DNA of 64,000 nucleotides from Aedoeadaptatus coxii (GTDB lineage Bacteria; Bacillota; Clostridia; Tissierellales; Peptoniphilaceae): contig NZ_KQ960182.1 of assembly GCF_001553115.1 (NCBI RefSeq), positions 186,001 to 250,000 of the forward strand, written 5' to 3'. A program made the translations under genes and the position numbers. Positions 8,493-16,259 of this stretch are shown piece after piece (position 1 is the stretch's first letter; each line of letters begins with the position of its first letter). The notes beneath the pieces were generated by a model, which saw only the letters and a program-made list of their open reading frames with translations, was not told the DNA's origin and did no database searches.

Positions 8493-8984
8493 TTACTTTT
8501 CAACTTTATCGGGCAAAGGAATATGGCAATAGCCGCCCGGATTTTTTTGAAGATAACGTTGATGGTATTCTTCCGCCGGCCAGAAATTATCCAAAGGCTC
8601 CACCTCCACCCAAATTTTTCGCGTCGATTGTTTTTGACGGTCTTCTTTATCTTTTAAGAACAAAGCTTTTCGTTCATCCCCAGGCTCGTAATAAATTCCC
8701 GTGCGATACTGTCTGCCGATGTCCATTCCCTGCCTGAAATAGCTGTAGGGATCGATAATGGAGTAGAAAATATTCAAAAGCTTTTGTGTGGGCAAAATCC
8801 TTTCATCGTATTCAATTTTAACGGCCTCGGCGGCTTTACTCTTTCCCGCACAAACCTCTTCATAGCTCGGGTGATCGATATTGGAGTTCGCGTAACCCAC
8901 CTGCGTTTCCAGGACACCCTCGGTTCGTTGAAAATATTCTTCGAGTCCCCAAAAGCAGCCTCCTGCCAAGACAATGTTTGCCAT
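8493..8984 (-). CDS. msrA: Peptide-methionine (S)-S-oxide reductase MsrA
   Basis: It repairs oxidised methionine in proteins. The catalytic motif GGCFWGLEEYF is at residues 8-18, with the nucleophilic Cys at position 10. RTEGVLETQVGYANS, ILPTQKLLNIFYSIIDPYS and GRQYRTGIYY are all family motifs, and the C-terminus YCHIPLPDKVEK is usual. The 163-residue length fits a single-domain MsrA without an MsrB fusion. ATG at 8984 follows AGGAGG. It is the second gene of the operon, after the RelA/SpoT-domain gene. Confidence 0.96.
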   Translation of the reverse strand: MANIVLAGGCFWGLEEYFQRTEGVLETQVGYANSNIDHPSYEEVCAGKSKAAEAVKIEYDERILPTQKLLNIFYSIIDPYSYFRQGMDIGRQYRTGIYYEPGDERKALFLKDKEDRQKQSTRKIWVEVEPLDNFWPAEEYHQRYLQKNPGGYCHIPLPDKVEK

Positions 8985-8992
8985 AATACCTC

Positions 8993-10330
8993 CTAATGTC
9001 TGAGCATGCGCTCAATGCGCTCTCGATTGTCCTTAAAGTCATTAAAGGTATTGATGTTTCTGAAAAATTGCGCCATGGTGTGGCGAGATTGTTTGAAACA
9101 CCCCTCGGTTAGATTGTCAAACGACGGGTCGCTTTCAAAATTACTTGCTAAACAATCCAAAACAAAGCTCTCGATGACACTAAATTCTTCCTCGCTAAAG
9201 GAATCTTTTTTAATTTCGGTTTGAATTGTTTTTATAAGTCTTTTTTCCATATATCGGAAAAATTCTTCGAAATCACTTCTCGGATCATTTTGCTCCATGG
9301 CCGTAACGATTTTAAAGAATAGGCTCCAGCTAAAATCCCTATTGAGCACGTCGTAAACGGCACTTCCCACTCGGGAAGTAAAATCCGTTGAAAAAATCGG
9401 TCGTCTGTCGAGAACTACTAACTCCTCTACATTAAAACTGTCTTGTTCAATAGTGTTTACGCGATTAAGGAGACGAATGAAGTTTTCGCCGTCGTCATAA
9501 TCCAAAAGATAGTGGTTTTTATAAACGAGATAATCGACGGCAATATCGGAAATGTCGTTTAAATCGACGACAAAGCCTAAATCCTTTCGCACCCATCCAA
9601 TGAAAATGTCGTGAATGATTTTTGAAAGCAAACTCTTTACCTGATTGTGATTGGTGACGGCAGCTGAAGAATCCATATCATTCACGTGTTCATAAAGTAT
9701 TTTCAGCTGGCGGTCGATCATGGCGAGGTTGTCTTTAATAGAGTGCATAATGTCTTCAAAGAAATCTTCCGTAAGCATGTAGTTAAAGTTTTTATAGAGC
9801 ACTTTGTGATCAATTTCGCCCCAGAATACATTGACCAGAGACTTGATTTGGAGCTCAAACTTTAATTTAAAACCTTCATCTACGATGTAACCGTCGATTT
9901 TATAAATCCCGAACCCGTTTTTCTGCAACATAGGTTGGAAGGTATCCAAGTTCAAATATATGTGTTTATGTCCCGGCGAGCGGTAGTAACCGTCCCCCGC
10001 CGGAATATTAAACTTTTCTAAAATAGCCCGATAAATTCCCACCTCGTCGTCTGTAAATCGACACTCGATTCTAAGACCGACAATATCCTGAATGGCAAAC
10101 ATCATTTTAAGGGGGCTATCGTAGTACATGTAAAAATTATTGCGTATAATTTTTTCGCGTAAGGAGTTCGGAGACTTGATCCGAGAGTTTACGGCCAGGA
10201 AGCTGTCCATATCGCCGAATTCCACGACGAAGAAATTCTCCAGCTCGCGGTTTAAGGCGACGATGTGATCCATTTTGATCTTTAAAAGTTCCGTGGCGCG
10301 ATCGATAAACGCGAATAAATCTTGTTCCAT
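8993..10330 (-). CDS. RelA/SpoT-domain nucleotide pyrophosphokinase-like protein
   Basis: ATG at 10330 with AGGAGGACA upstream gives 445 residues. The synthetase-fold motifs of (p)ppGpp synthetases are visible: RIKSPNSLREKI (about 55-66), DIVGLRIECRFTDDE (about 83-97), and FELQIKSLVNVFWGEIDHKVLYKN (about 170-193) with the catalytic-region Glu. There is no HD hydrolase domain and no TGS/ACT domain, so it resembles small alarmone synthetases. About 230 further residues, helical and acidic and without a recognised domain, follow the catalytic region, which is much longer than a standard small synthetase. The product may be (p)ppGpp or another pyrophosphorylated nucleotide; this is inferred. It is the first gene of the operon. 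Confidence 0.8.
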   Translation of the reverse strand: MEQDLFAFIDRATELLKIKMDHIVALNRELENFFVVEFGDMDSFLAVNSRIKSPNSLREKIIRNNFYMYYDSPLKMMFAIQDIVGLRIECRFTDDEVGIYRAILEKFNIPAGDGYYRSPGHKHIYLNLDTFQPMLQKNGFGIYKIDGYIVDEGFKLKFELQIKSLVNVFWGEIDHKVLYKNFNYMLTEDFFEDIMHSIKDNLAMIDRQLKILYEHVNDMDSSAAVTNHNQVKSLLSKIIHDIFIGWVRKDLGFVVDLNDISDIAVDYLVYKNHYLLDYDDGENFIRLLNRVNTIEQDSFNVEELVVLDRRPIFSTDFTSRVGSAVYDVLNRDFSWSLFFKIVTAMEQNDPRSDFEEFFRYMEKRLIKTIQTEIKKDSFSEEEFSVIESFVLDCLASNFESDPSFDNLTEGCFKQSRHTMAQFFRNINTFNDFKDNRERIERMLRH

Positions 10331-10354
10331 TAAAATGTCCTCCTGATAGTCTAT

Positions 10355-10363
10355 ATTATAACA
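10355..10363 (-). promoter_or_regulatory. Extended -10 promoter of the 10.3-3.4 kb operon
   Basis: TG-T-TATAAT lies about 25 bases upstream of the RelA/SpoT-domain gene on the minus strand. No good -35 box is present, so an extended -10 promoter is the likely form. Confidence 0.65.
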
Positions 10364-10412
10364 TACTATTTCGAAAACGCTCTCACAGCAAAATCTAAGA
10401 TCACATTTGAGC

Positions 10413-10440
10413 ACACAAAAAAAGTGGCCGAAGCCACTTT
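10413..10440 (-). terminator. Rho-independent terminator after the parvulin gene
   Basis: The 8-bp stem AAAGTGGC/GCCACTTT with a 4-base loop is followed on the minus strand by eight T residues. It begins 3 bases after the parvulin stop codon. Confidence 0.92.
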
Positions 10441-10442
10441 CT

Positions 10443-11192
10443 TTATTTTCTTACGACATTGTATTTCTTTTCAAGGCCATTTACTTTTTCCAAGTATTTT
10501 TCTTGTTGTTTACGACGGGTAATTTCCATATTGATTTCGCTCTTTACTTCATCGTAATCGCGAACGACTTCCGGCTCGCTGCCGATGCGTTTAATAATGT
10601 GGTAACCGAATTGCGTTTTAACCGGTTCGGAAATGGTGCCGTCTTTCATGGCGAAAACTTTTTCGTCGAATTCGGGAACCATTTGACCGCGACCGAAACT
10701 GCCGAGGTCGCCGCCTCTTTCGCTGGAGGGGCAGGTGGAGTGTTCTTTGGCGAGTTCTTCAAAATCAGCGCCTTCATCTAATTTTTGCGCGATTTCCTTT
10801 GCCTTGTCTTCGTTGTCCACTAAAATATGAGCGGCATGAACGGATTCGGGCTTTTTAAAGAACTGTTTGTTTTCGTCATAAAAAGCTTTCGTTTCGTCGT
10901 CGGAAACTTCCACGCCTTCAATGGCTTTGGAGAAGTTGTAGGATTTTAATAAGGAACGTTTCGTATCTTCAAACACCTTCTTAAATTCTTCTTCTTCATC
11001 CATTTTATTGTCGAGGGCATCTTTTAATAAAAGCTCTTGGCGAATCAATTCGTCCAATACGTGTTTTTTACCTTCTTCCCCTTGGAATTGCATAGCCATT
11101 TGGGGATTCATGCTCTTTAAATAAGCATCGACGTCGGATTCGTGAATGTCCATTCCGTCTACCGAAGCAAGTACTTTATTTTCTTCTGTCAT
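10443..11192 (-). CDS. Parvulin-type peptidyl-prolyl isomerase, cytoplasmic
   Basis: The 249-residue protein has a PpiC/parvulin domain at about 117-210: HAAHILVDNEDKAKEIAQ, FEELAKEHSTCPSSERGGDLG, FGRGQMVPEFDEKVFA and TQFGYHIIKR. It is preceded by a helical SurA/PrsA-like N-terminal part. There is no signal peptide or lipobox, unlike PrsA, so it should act in the cytoplasm. It probably catalyses prolyl isomerisation during folding. ATG at 11192 has AGGAGGTTGAC upstream. It is a single-gene transcript with its own promoter and terminator, divergent from glmS. Confidence 0.9.
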   Translation of the reverse strand: MTEENKVLASVDGMDIHESDVDAYLKSMNPQMAMQFQGEEGKKHVLDELIRQELLLKDALDNKMDEEEEFKKVFEDTKRSLLKSYNFSKAIEGVEVSDDETKAFYDENKQFFKKPESVHAAHILVDNEDKAKEIAQKLDEGADFEELAKEHSTCPSSERGGDLGSFGRGQMVPEFDEKVFAMKDGTISEPVKTQFGYHIIKRIGSEPEVVRDYDEVKSEINMEITRRKQQEKYLEKVNGLEKKYNVVRK

Positions 11193-11243
11193 GTCAACCT
11201 CCTATGTTGAATAAGTGATCTTTTCGGAAAATCATATCAATTT

Positions 11244-11272
11244 ATGATAACAAGACCGAGGGAAAGCGTCAA
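11244..11272 (-). promoter_or_regulatory. Promoter of the parvulin gene
   Basis: On the minus strand TTGACG (11272-11267) and TATCAT (11249-11244) are 17 bases apart, and the -10 is extended by TG. It lies about 50 bases upstream of the start codon. Confidence 0.8.
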
Positions 11273-11303
11273 GATTCCCTTTATTTAACCTTTTATCAGA
11301 CTA

Positions 11304-11312
11304 TGATATAAT
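11304..11312 (+). promoter_or_regulatory. Promoter of glmS
   Basis: TG-A-TATAAT lies on the plus strand, about 35 bases before the ribozyme core. The -35 region (TTTAAC at 11284-11289, 17 bases upstream) is weak, consistent with an extended -10 promoter. Confidence 0.7.
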
Positions 11313-11344
11313 ACAAGATACTAAACTAAAATGATGGGGAGAAG

Positions 11345-11475
11345 ACGATCAAGCGCCAGCACCTATATGGTGGACGAGGAATGAAGTGATCGAAATCATC
11401 GGCGGATGCTTCATAGGTCTGCAACCTTAGTATTGTACAAAACATCGGGCAACCGTTGCACAAAATCAATACGGC
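11345..11475 (+). ncRNA. glmS ribozyme-riboswitch
   Basis: The conserved core of the glucosamine-6-phosphate-activated self-cleaving ribozyme can be read directly: AGCGCCAG, then GGACGAGG, then a hairpin GTGATCGAAATCATC, then GGCGGATGC and TGCAACC. The ATGAAG/CTTCAT pair and the GTATTG (from 11434)/CAATAC (11467-11472) pair can close helices around the core. The P1 hairpin (CACC-TATAT-GGTG) is very short. By homology cleavage falls before G 11353. It sits in the leader of glmS, so when glucosamine-6-phosphate accumulates the mRNA should cleave itself and be degraded. Confidence 0.93.
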
Positions 11476-11502
11476 AGCTCCCCCTCAAATAAGGAGGATA
11501 TT

Positions 11503-13323
11503 ATGTGTGGAATTGTAGCATTTAACGGCTCGAAAAATGCGGAAGAACGTATTATTCAAGGCCTTGAAAAATTAGAGTATCGCGGGTACGACAGCGCAGG
11601 TATTGCCGTCATCGACGACGGAAAGCTTTGCGTCACAAAAGCTGCGGGCCGATTGGGCGCTCTCGAAGAAAAGCTTGAAAAACACCCGTTAAAGGGCAAT
11701 GTGGGTATCGGACACACCCGTTGGGCTACCCACGGCGTCCCGACGGAATCCAATGCCCACCCTCATGTAAGCAGCGACGGAAAAATAGCCGTCGTACACA
11801 ACGGGATTATTGAAAATTTCCAAACCTTAAAAGATGATTTGATTAAAAAAGGCTTCACTTTCAATTCGGATACCGATACGGAAGTGGTCGCCAATTTAAT
11901 TGCGTCTAAGTTTAAAGGCGATTTAAAAGCGGCTGTCGAAGAATCCATAAAAGAACTGACCGGTACTTTCAGCTTGGCGGTTCTATCCGGTGATGATCCC
12001 GAAAAGCTTATCGTCACACGTCGCGAATCCCCGTTAATTTTGGGACTTTGTGACGACGGCATTTTTGCCGCATCGGATGTTCCCGCTCTTCTCGCCTATA
12101 CGCGCGATGTGATTTATCTTGAAAACGACGATGTGGTCACCATTGACGGCGAAGGCTACCATATTTTTAACGGAGGAAAACCTGTAGAACGCCCCGTTAA
12201 AAAAGTGGAATGGAGCATGGAAAGTGCCGGAAAAGAAGGATTCGATCACTACATGCTCAAAGAAATTTACGAGCAACCGAAGGCGATTAAAGATTGTTTG
12301 CGCCGTAAAGTAACCGACGGCTTTATCGATCTTAAGGATCAATCCTTTACAAAAGAAGAACTTGAAGGTTTCGATCACATTTATATTTCCGCTTGCGGCA
12401 CAGCCTTCCACGCTTCTCAAGTGGGTAAGCGCGCCATAGAAGATGCTATCGGCAAAGAAATTACCGCCGATATCGCTTCGGAGTTCCGCTACAATATGAA
12501 ATTCTTAAATGAAAAGAGTCTACTCATCGTCGTGAGCCAATCGGGCGAAACCGGCGACACCCTCGCCGTCCTTCGGGAAGCGAAACAACGAGGCGCTAAA
12601 GTCCTCGCCATTACCAATGTGGTAGGCTCCAGCGTAGATCGCGAAAGCGACAAGGTCCTCTACTGTGATGCGGGCCCGGAAATTTCCGTCGCCAGTACCA
12701 AGGCCTATTCCACTCAGCTTTTAAGTCTTTACCTCTTGGCATTAGACTTCGGCTATAAATTGGGAACATATTCTAAAGACGATGTCAAAAAAGCCATCGA
12801 TACTTTCGAATCCGTTCCCGAAAAAATCGAAACCATTTTGAAAGACATCGACACTCTCGATCCTATTGCCGAGCGGCTATCGAAACATCATGCGGTCTTC
12901 TATTTAGGACGGGGCATCGATTATTTAAGCGCCAAAGAAGGTGCATTAAAGCTTAAGGAAATTTCTTATATTCATGCTCAATCCATGGCGGCCGGCGAAT
13001 TAAAACACGGCTCCATCGCCCTTATTGAAGAGGGCGTTCCCGTAGTGACCATTATTACCCAAAGTGATCTTGCGGAAAAGAGTATCTCCAATATTAAAGA
13101 AGTTAAATCTCGCGGCGCGTATACCATCGTCATTACCGACGAAGAAGGCTCCCAATTCGACGAAGTCGCCGACGCCACCATACGCGTTCCGCCAATCGAC
13201 GACTTGTACGCCCCTATCCTCGCCGTTCTTCCTCAACAAATCCTCGCTTACAAAGTAAGTAAGCTTTTAGGGAACGACGTGGATAAGCCTAGAAACTTGG
13301 CGAAGTCCGTAACGGTAGAATAA
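11503..13323 (+). CDS. glmS: Glutamine--fructose-6-phosphate aminotransferase (isomerizing)
   Basis: It makes glucosamine 6-phosphate from fructose 6-phosphate and glutamine, the first step to UDP-GlcNAc and peptidoglycan. The 606-residue length is standard. Cys2 after Met (MCGIVAF) is the glutaminase nucleophile; RWATHG and SDTDTE complete that domain. Two SIS domains follow, with SACGTAFHAS, VSQSGETGDT and ASTKAYSTQ in the first and YLGRGIDYLSAKEGALKLKE in the second. The C-terminus KPRNLAKSVTVE is the family signature. AAGGAGG precedes ATG by 5-6 bases. It is a single-gene transcript controlled by the leader ribozyme. Confidence 0.98.
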   Translation: MCGIVAFNGSKNAEERIIQGLEKLEYRGYDSAGIAVIDDGKLCVTKAAGRLGALEEKLEKHPLKGNVGIGHTRWATHGVPTESNAHPHVSSDGKIAVVHNGIIENFQTLKDDLIKKGFTFNSDTDTEVVANLIASKFKGDLKAAVEESIKELTGTFSLAVLSGDDPEKLIVTRRESPLILGLCDDGIFAASDVPALLAYTRDVIYLENDDVVTIDGEGYHIFNGGKPVERPVKKVEWSMESAGKEGFDHYMLKEIYEQPKAIKDCLRRKVTDGFIDLKDQSFTKEELEGFDHIYISACGTAFHASQVGKRAIEDAIGKEITADIASEFRYNMKFLNEKSLLIVVSQSGETGDTLAVLREAKQRGAKVLAITNVVGSSVDRESDKVLYCDAGPEISVASTKAYSTQLLSLYLLALDFGYKLGTYSKDDVKKAIDTFESVPEKIETILKDIDTLDPIAERLSKHHAVFYLGRGIDYLSAKEGALKLKEISYIHAQSMAAGELKHGSIALIEEGVPVVTIITQSDLAEKSISNIKEVKSRGAYTIVITDEEGSQFDEVADATIRVPPIDDLYAPILAVLPQQILAYKVSKLLGNDVDKPRNLAKSVTVE

Positions 13324-13335
13324 TCTTACAAACAT

Positions 13336-13377
13336 ACAAAATGCCCCTCGATCTGCAAAAGTCGAAGGGCATTTTTT
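13336..13377 (+). terminator. Rho-independent terminator after glmS
   Basis: Stem AAATGCCC-CTCGA with TCGA-AGGGCATTT and a loop of about ten bases is followed by TTTTTT. It begins about 15 bases after the glmS stop. It could work weakly for the opposing SLH gene too, since the minus strand shows TTTT after the stem. Confidence 0.88.
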
Positions 13378-13393
13378 ATCTTCAGATTTAGTT

Positions 13394-14380
13394 TTATTTT
13401 TCAGAATTTACAAAGTGGTAAATTCGTTCTCCCAACACGACGCCTTGTTCTCTCGAGGCGTTGGTTAAAGGTCTAAAGGTATTGTCATTATAGCCTGAAA
13501 AGACGTTCATACTTTGTAAGCTGTATACCGGCTCGACGGCGTAGCGTTTGATTTGATTGTGATCCTTAAAGGGTTTTTGTACTGTACTGTTTCCTTCTAT
13601 ATGGAGAACTTTGAGGAAACGACTGAGGATCGCCGCCATATCTTGACGAGTGATCTTTGCATTGGGATTGAATTTTCCATTTCCCGTGCCGCTTACGATC
13701 CCCAAACGGCTCGCAATAGTTACCGCTTCATTGTTGGTATCTTTAAACGGACTCTTCCCTGCCACCAAATGAACGCGACTGACTTTTTCGTAAACGCGGA
13801 CGATCACTTCCGTAAATTCCTGACGGGTAATGTCTTTTTTCATATCGGCCTTAACGGATGCGGGGATAAATCCATTTTTTCCCGCCGAGGTGAGTTCCTC
13901 CATGGACCATTCGCTGGCGTTGGAGAATCCTGGACGAAAACCTACGGCAACGGGCACGCTGTAAGCGCTGGTTTCTTTACCGCAGGTATAGCGTACACGG
14001 AAGCTGTAAAGATTACTCTTAATGTCCACCGATGTAAAGTCTGCCAAGGCATTTGAAGGAATGTCGATCTTTACGTTCTTGATCTCTTTTTTCTTCAAAT
14101 GACCTGCAAGCACTTGCCCCTTCGTCGAGGACCAGGGTTTATAATTTACTTTTCCGTCGATTTCATAGCTTACAACTTTTCCCTCGCTTAATTTTTTTTG
14201 AACCCAACCGGGGTTTTGCCATGCCATTTCAAAGCGATCGTAAACTCCGTTTGCGTTTTTCTTAAGTTGCACGGAAACAAGTTGCGGATTCTCGTAACCT
14301 GCAGCAAAAGCACCTGTGCAGGTAAACAACATAAGTACCGTTAAAATACTTGCCATTAATTTTCTCTTTATATGTTTCAA
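13394..14380 (-). CDS. Exported protein with S-layer homology (SLH) domains
   Basis: Residues 1-26 form a classic signal peptide (basic start, hydrophobic core, cleavage after AFA). The middle (about 30-155) is an unrecognised beta-rich domain (LVSVQLKKNANGVYDRFEMAW). Three SLH repeats fill the C-terminal half: about 165-205 ending in TRQEFTEVIVRVYEK, about 210-255 with PFKDTNNEAV, GNGKFNPNAKITRQDMAAILSR, and about 270-325 with YAVEPVYSLQSMNVFSGY and FRPLTNASRE. SLH domains usually bind pyruvylated secondary cell-wall polymer, so it is probably held at the cell surface. A TG-C-TATAGT extended -10 lies at 14411-14419. It stands alone between glmS and the cobalamin operon. Confidence 0.88.
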   Translation of the reverse strand: MKHIKRKLMASILTVLMLFTCTGAFAAGYENPQLVSVQLKKNANGVYDRFEMAWQNPGWVQKKLSEGKVVSYEIDGKVNYKPWSSTKGQVLAGHLKKKEIKNVKIDIPSNALADFTSVDIKSNLYSFRVRYTCGKETSAYSVPVAVGFRPGFSNASEWSMEELTSAGKNGFIPASVKADMKKDITRQEFTEVIVRVYEKVSRVHLVAGKSPFKDTNNEAVTIASRLGIVSGTGNGKFNPNAKITRQDMAAILSRFLKVLHIEGNSTVQKPFKDHNQIKRYAVEPVYSLQSMNVFSGYNDNTFRPLTNASREQGVVLGERIYHFVNSEK

Positions 14381-14410
14381 TTTAAAACTTCCTTTCTCTA
14401 AGTCATAGAA

Positions 14411-14419
14411 ACTATAGCA
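14411..14419 (-). promoter_or_regulatory. Possible extended -10 promoter of the SLH gene
   Basis: TG-C-TATAGT lies on the minus strand 31 bases upstream of the SLH start codon. No matching -35 box is obvious. Confidence 0.45.
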
Positions 14420-14485
14420 GAAAGGAAGGTTAGGAAAAAGTATATCTTTGAATTTGTAACAAAATTGAAACCATTTTAAGCCACG

Positions 14486-15010
14486 TTAAATCGTTACAAT
14501 TTCAAGGTTTTCAATTTTATAATCGAAAAAATGACGGATATCCCCCGACGATACGCAGCGTACGGCACGAATAAAACCGTCGTGGCTTACGTAAAGAGTA
14601 TCGTCTCGAGCCGTTGAAAGAAAGTTTGCCGCACGATCGTAAACTTCTTCGAGGCTCTCCCCTTGCGGCGGACCGTTCGTAAAAGGATCGTCGATCCATG
14701 GCTGTAAGGCATCGCCGTAAATAGCGAAAGCTTCTTCAAACGTTTTGTTTTCCAAGACGCCTAAATTGATTTCGTAAATTTCGCGATTGATGGTAACGGG
14801 AAGATGTAATTCATTGCCGATACATTTCGCCGTTTCCCTCGTTCGCAGGTAAGGACTCGCCACTATCGAACGGATATTAAGATCCCTCACAGTATTAGCA
14901 ATGTCGTGAATTCGCTTCGGATCTATGGGCAGAATAGGTTCGTCTTTTCCTGCGTAATATTTTTTCACATTGGCTTCGGTTTTCCCGTGGCGCATCATAT
15001 AAATGGTCAT
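14486..15010 (-). CDS. cobC: Histidine phosphatase, probable alpha-ribazole phosphatase CobC
   Basis: The phosphohistidine motif MMRHGKTEAN is at the N-terminus, with SPYLRTRETA, LGVLENKTFEEAF, PPQGESLEEVYDRA and VSHDGFIRAV further on, all typical of the phosphoglycerate-mutase-like superfamily. Location at the end of the cobalamin operon right after cobS points to alpha-ribazole-5'-phosphate dephosphorylation in nucleotide-loop assembly. A GTG at 15019 opens a slightly longer frame, but ATG at 15010 has GGGGGGTGG upstream and overlaps the cobS stop as ATGA, so I take 174 residues. The specificity is inferred from context; the sequence alone shows only the superfamily. Confidence 0.85.
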   Translation of the reverse strand: MTIYMMRHGKTEANVKKYYAGKDEPILPIDPKRIHDIANTVRDLNIRSIVASPYLRTRETAKCIGNELHLPVTINREIYEINLGVLENKTFEEAFAIYGDALQPWIDDPFTNGPPQGESLEEVYDRAANFLSTARDDTLYVSHDGFIRAVRCVSSGDIRHFFDYKIENLEIVTI

Positions 15011-15735
15011 GCCATCCACCCCCCATAAATAAGCAGCAGCAAGAGGGTGGAAAGTTCCATAATGGCGCCGTATACATCCCCTGAGACGCCGCCGATTTTT
15101 TTCATCGACACTCGGCTGAAAAAGTAGCTGAACAAAAGAGCAACTATTGGAAATAAAATCATTTGCGGCTTACGAATGATCAATATAGCGCCAGACAACA
15201 TGACCCATTGAAAAATATAGGATAGAGGTTTACTCTTTTGCTTAAAAAAATTCCCCAATGTCGAGGACGTCGCTGTGGGAAAGAAATAAATAGAAAACAA
15301 TACGCCTATACGCGACGACGCCAATAATATGGCTAAGTTTACGGGGCTTATCATAACGGAGGAAAAGACCGCGTACTCGCCGAGTAATAGGAAGACGAGG
15401 GCGACGACGCCGTATGTGCCGATGGTGGAATCGTGCATAATTCGGAGGGTCTCATCACGATCGCGATAGGACAAAAAGCCGTCGGCGGTATCGGCGAGGC
15501 CATCGAGGTGGAGTCCGCCATTTAATAAATACAGAACCATAAGGGCGACAAAACCTGAAACCTGTGGCGCAATGGGGAAGGTAATGTTTTGAGCGCAGCC
15601 TACGAGAAAACCCATAAATGCCGAAATAAATGGAAACCAAAATAAACTTTTCCCCGCTTCCGACTCGTTAAAATTCGTTTCATAGGGAATGGGAAATCGC
15701 GTTAAAAATTGAAGGGCCAGAAAAAAGCTGTTCAT
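15007..15735 (-). CDS. cobS: Adenosylcobinamide-GDP ribazoletransferase CobS
   Basis: This integral membrane enzyme joins GDP-cobinamide with alpha-ribazole (or its phosphate) to give cobalamin. The 242-residue protein has several hydrophobic spans and the family signatures LQFLTRFPIPY at the N-terminus and GGLHLDGLADTADGFLS (about 72-88), followed by RIMHDSTIGTYG. It overlaps cobU upstream and cobC downstream by 4 bases each, so these nucleotide-loop genes are tightly coupled. Confidence 0.96.
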   Translation of the reverse strand: MNSFFLALQFLTRFPIPYETNFNESEAGKSLFWFPFISAFMGFLVGCAQNITFPIAPQVSGFVALMVLYLLNGGLHLDGLADTADGFLSYRDRDETLRIMHDSTIGTYGVVALVFLLLGEYAVFSSVMISPVNLAILLASSRIGVLFSIYFFPTATSSTLGNFFKQKSKPLSYIFQWVMLSGAILIIRKPQMILFPIVALLFSYFFSRVSMKKIGGVSGDVYGAIMELSTLLLLLIYGGWMA

Positions 15736-16259
15736 TTAATCTTCACCGGAATTCCCGACACGACGAGGTACACTTCCTCGGCGCTCGAGGCTGAAAATTG
15801 ATTGACACGCCCTTGAATATCACGAAAGGCACGAGAAAGGGGATGCATGGGTACGATGCCGCTCCCCACTTCATTAGTAACGAGAACGAGCTCCCTATTT
15901 TCTCTTTCGCAAACATCGCAGAGTTCCTTTAATTCCGCCTTAACGTCGTCTTCCACTTTTTGCAGGGACTCTTCCCCAAGTTTTTCCCCTGCGTCATAAA
16001 GATAATTACTGATAAGGACGGTGACGCAATCGAGAAGAACGGCGTCGACTATGGGAAGTTTTGTCGCGAGATTGCGATCCCCTTCCAGCGTGTGCCAATG
16101 ATCGGGTCTTCTCGCCCGATGTTTGGCAATGCGCTCGTTCATCTCGTCATCATCGGATGTTCGTGCCGTAGCAATGTAACAGACTTCGTCAAAATCTTTC
16201 ATTAAGGATTCGGCGAAAGTGCTTTTGCCGCTTCGTGCGCCTCCCGTTATGAGCTTCAT
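15732..16259 (-). CDS. cobU: Adenosylcobinamide kinase / adenosylcobinamide-phosphate guanylyltransferase
   Basis: This bifunctional enzyme phosphorylates adenosylcobinamide and attaches GMP. The P-loop GGARSGKST is at residues 6-14, and CYIATARTSDDDEM, RRPDHWHTLEGD (with the guanylylated His region), LLDCVTVLISN and VTNEVGSGIVPMHPLSR are all family motifs. It is 175 residues, normal for CobU. ATG at 16259 follows GGGGGAAAA and overlaps the cobT stop by 4 bases. Confidence 0.97.
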   Translation of the reverse strand: MKLITGGARSGKSTFAESLMKDFDEVCYIATARTSDDDEMNERIAKHRARRPDHWHTLEGDRNLATKLPIVDAVLLDCVTVLISNYLYDAGEKLGEESLQKVEDDVKAELKELCDVCERENRELVLVTNEVGSGIVPMHPLSRAFRDIQGRVNQFSASSAEEVYLVVSGIPVKIK

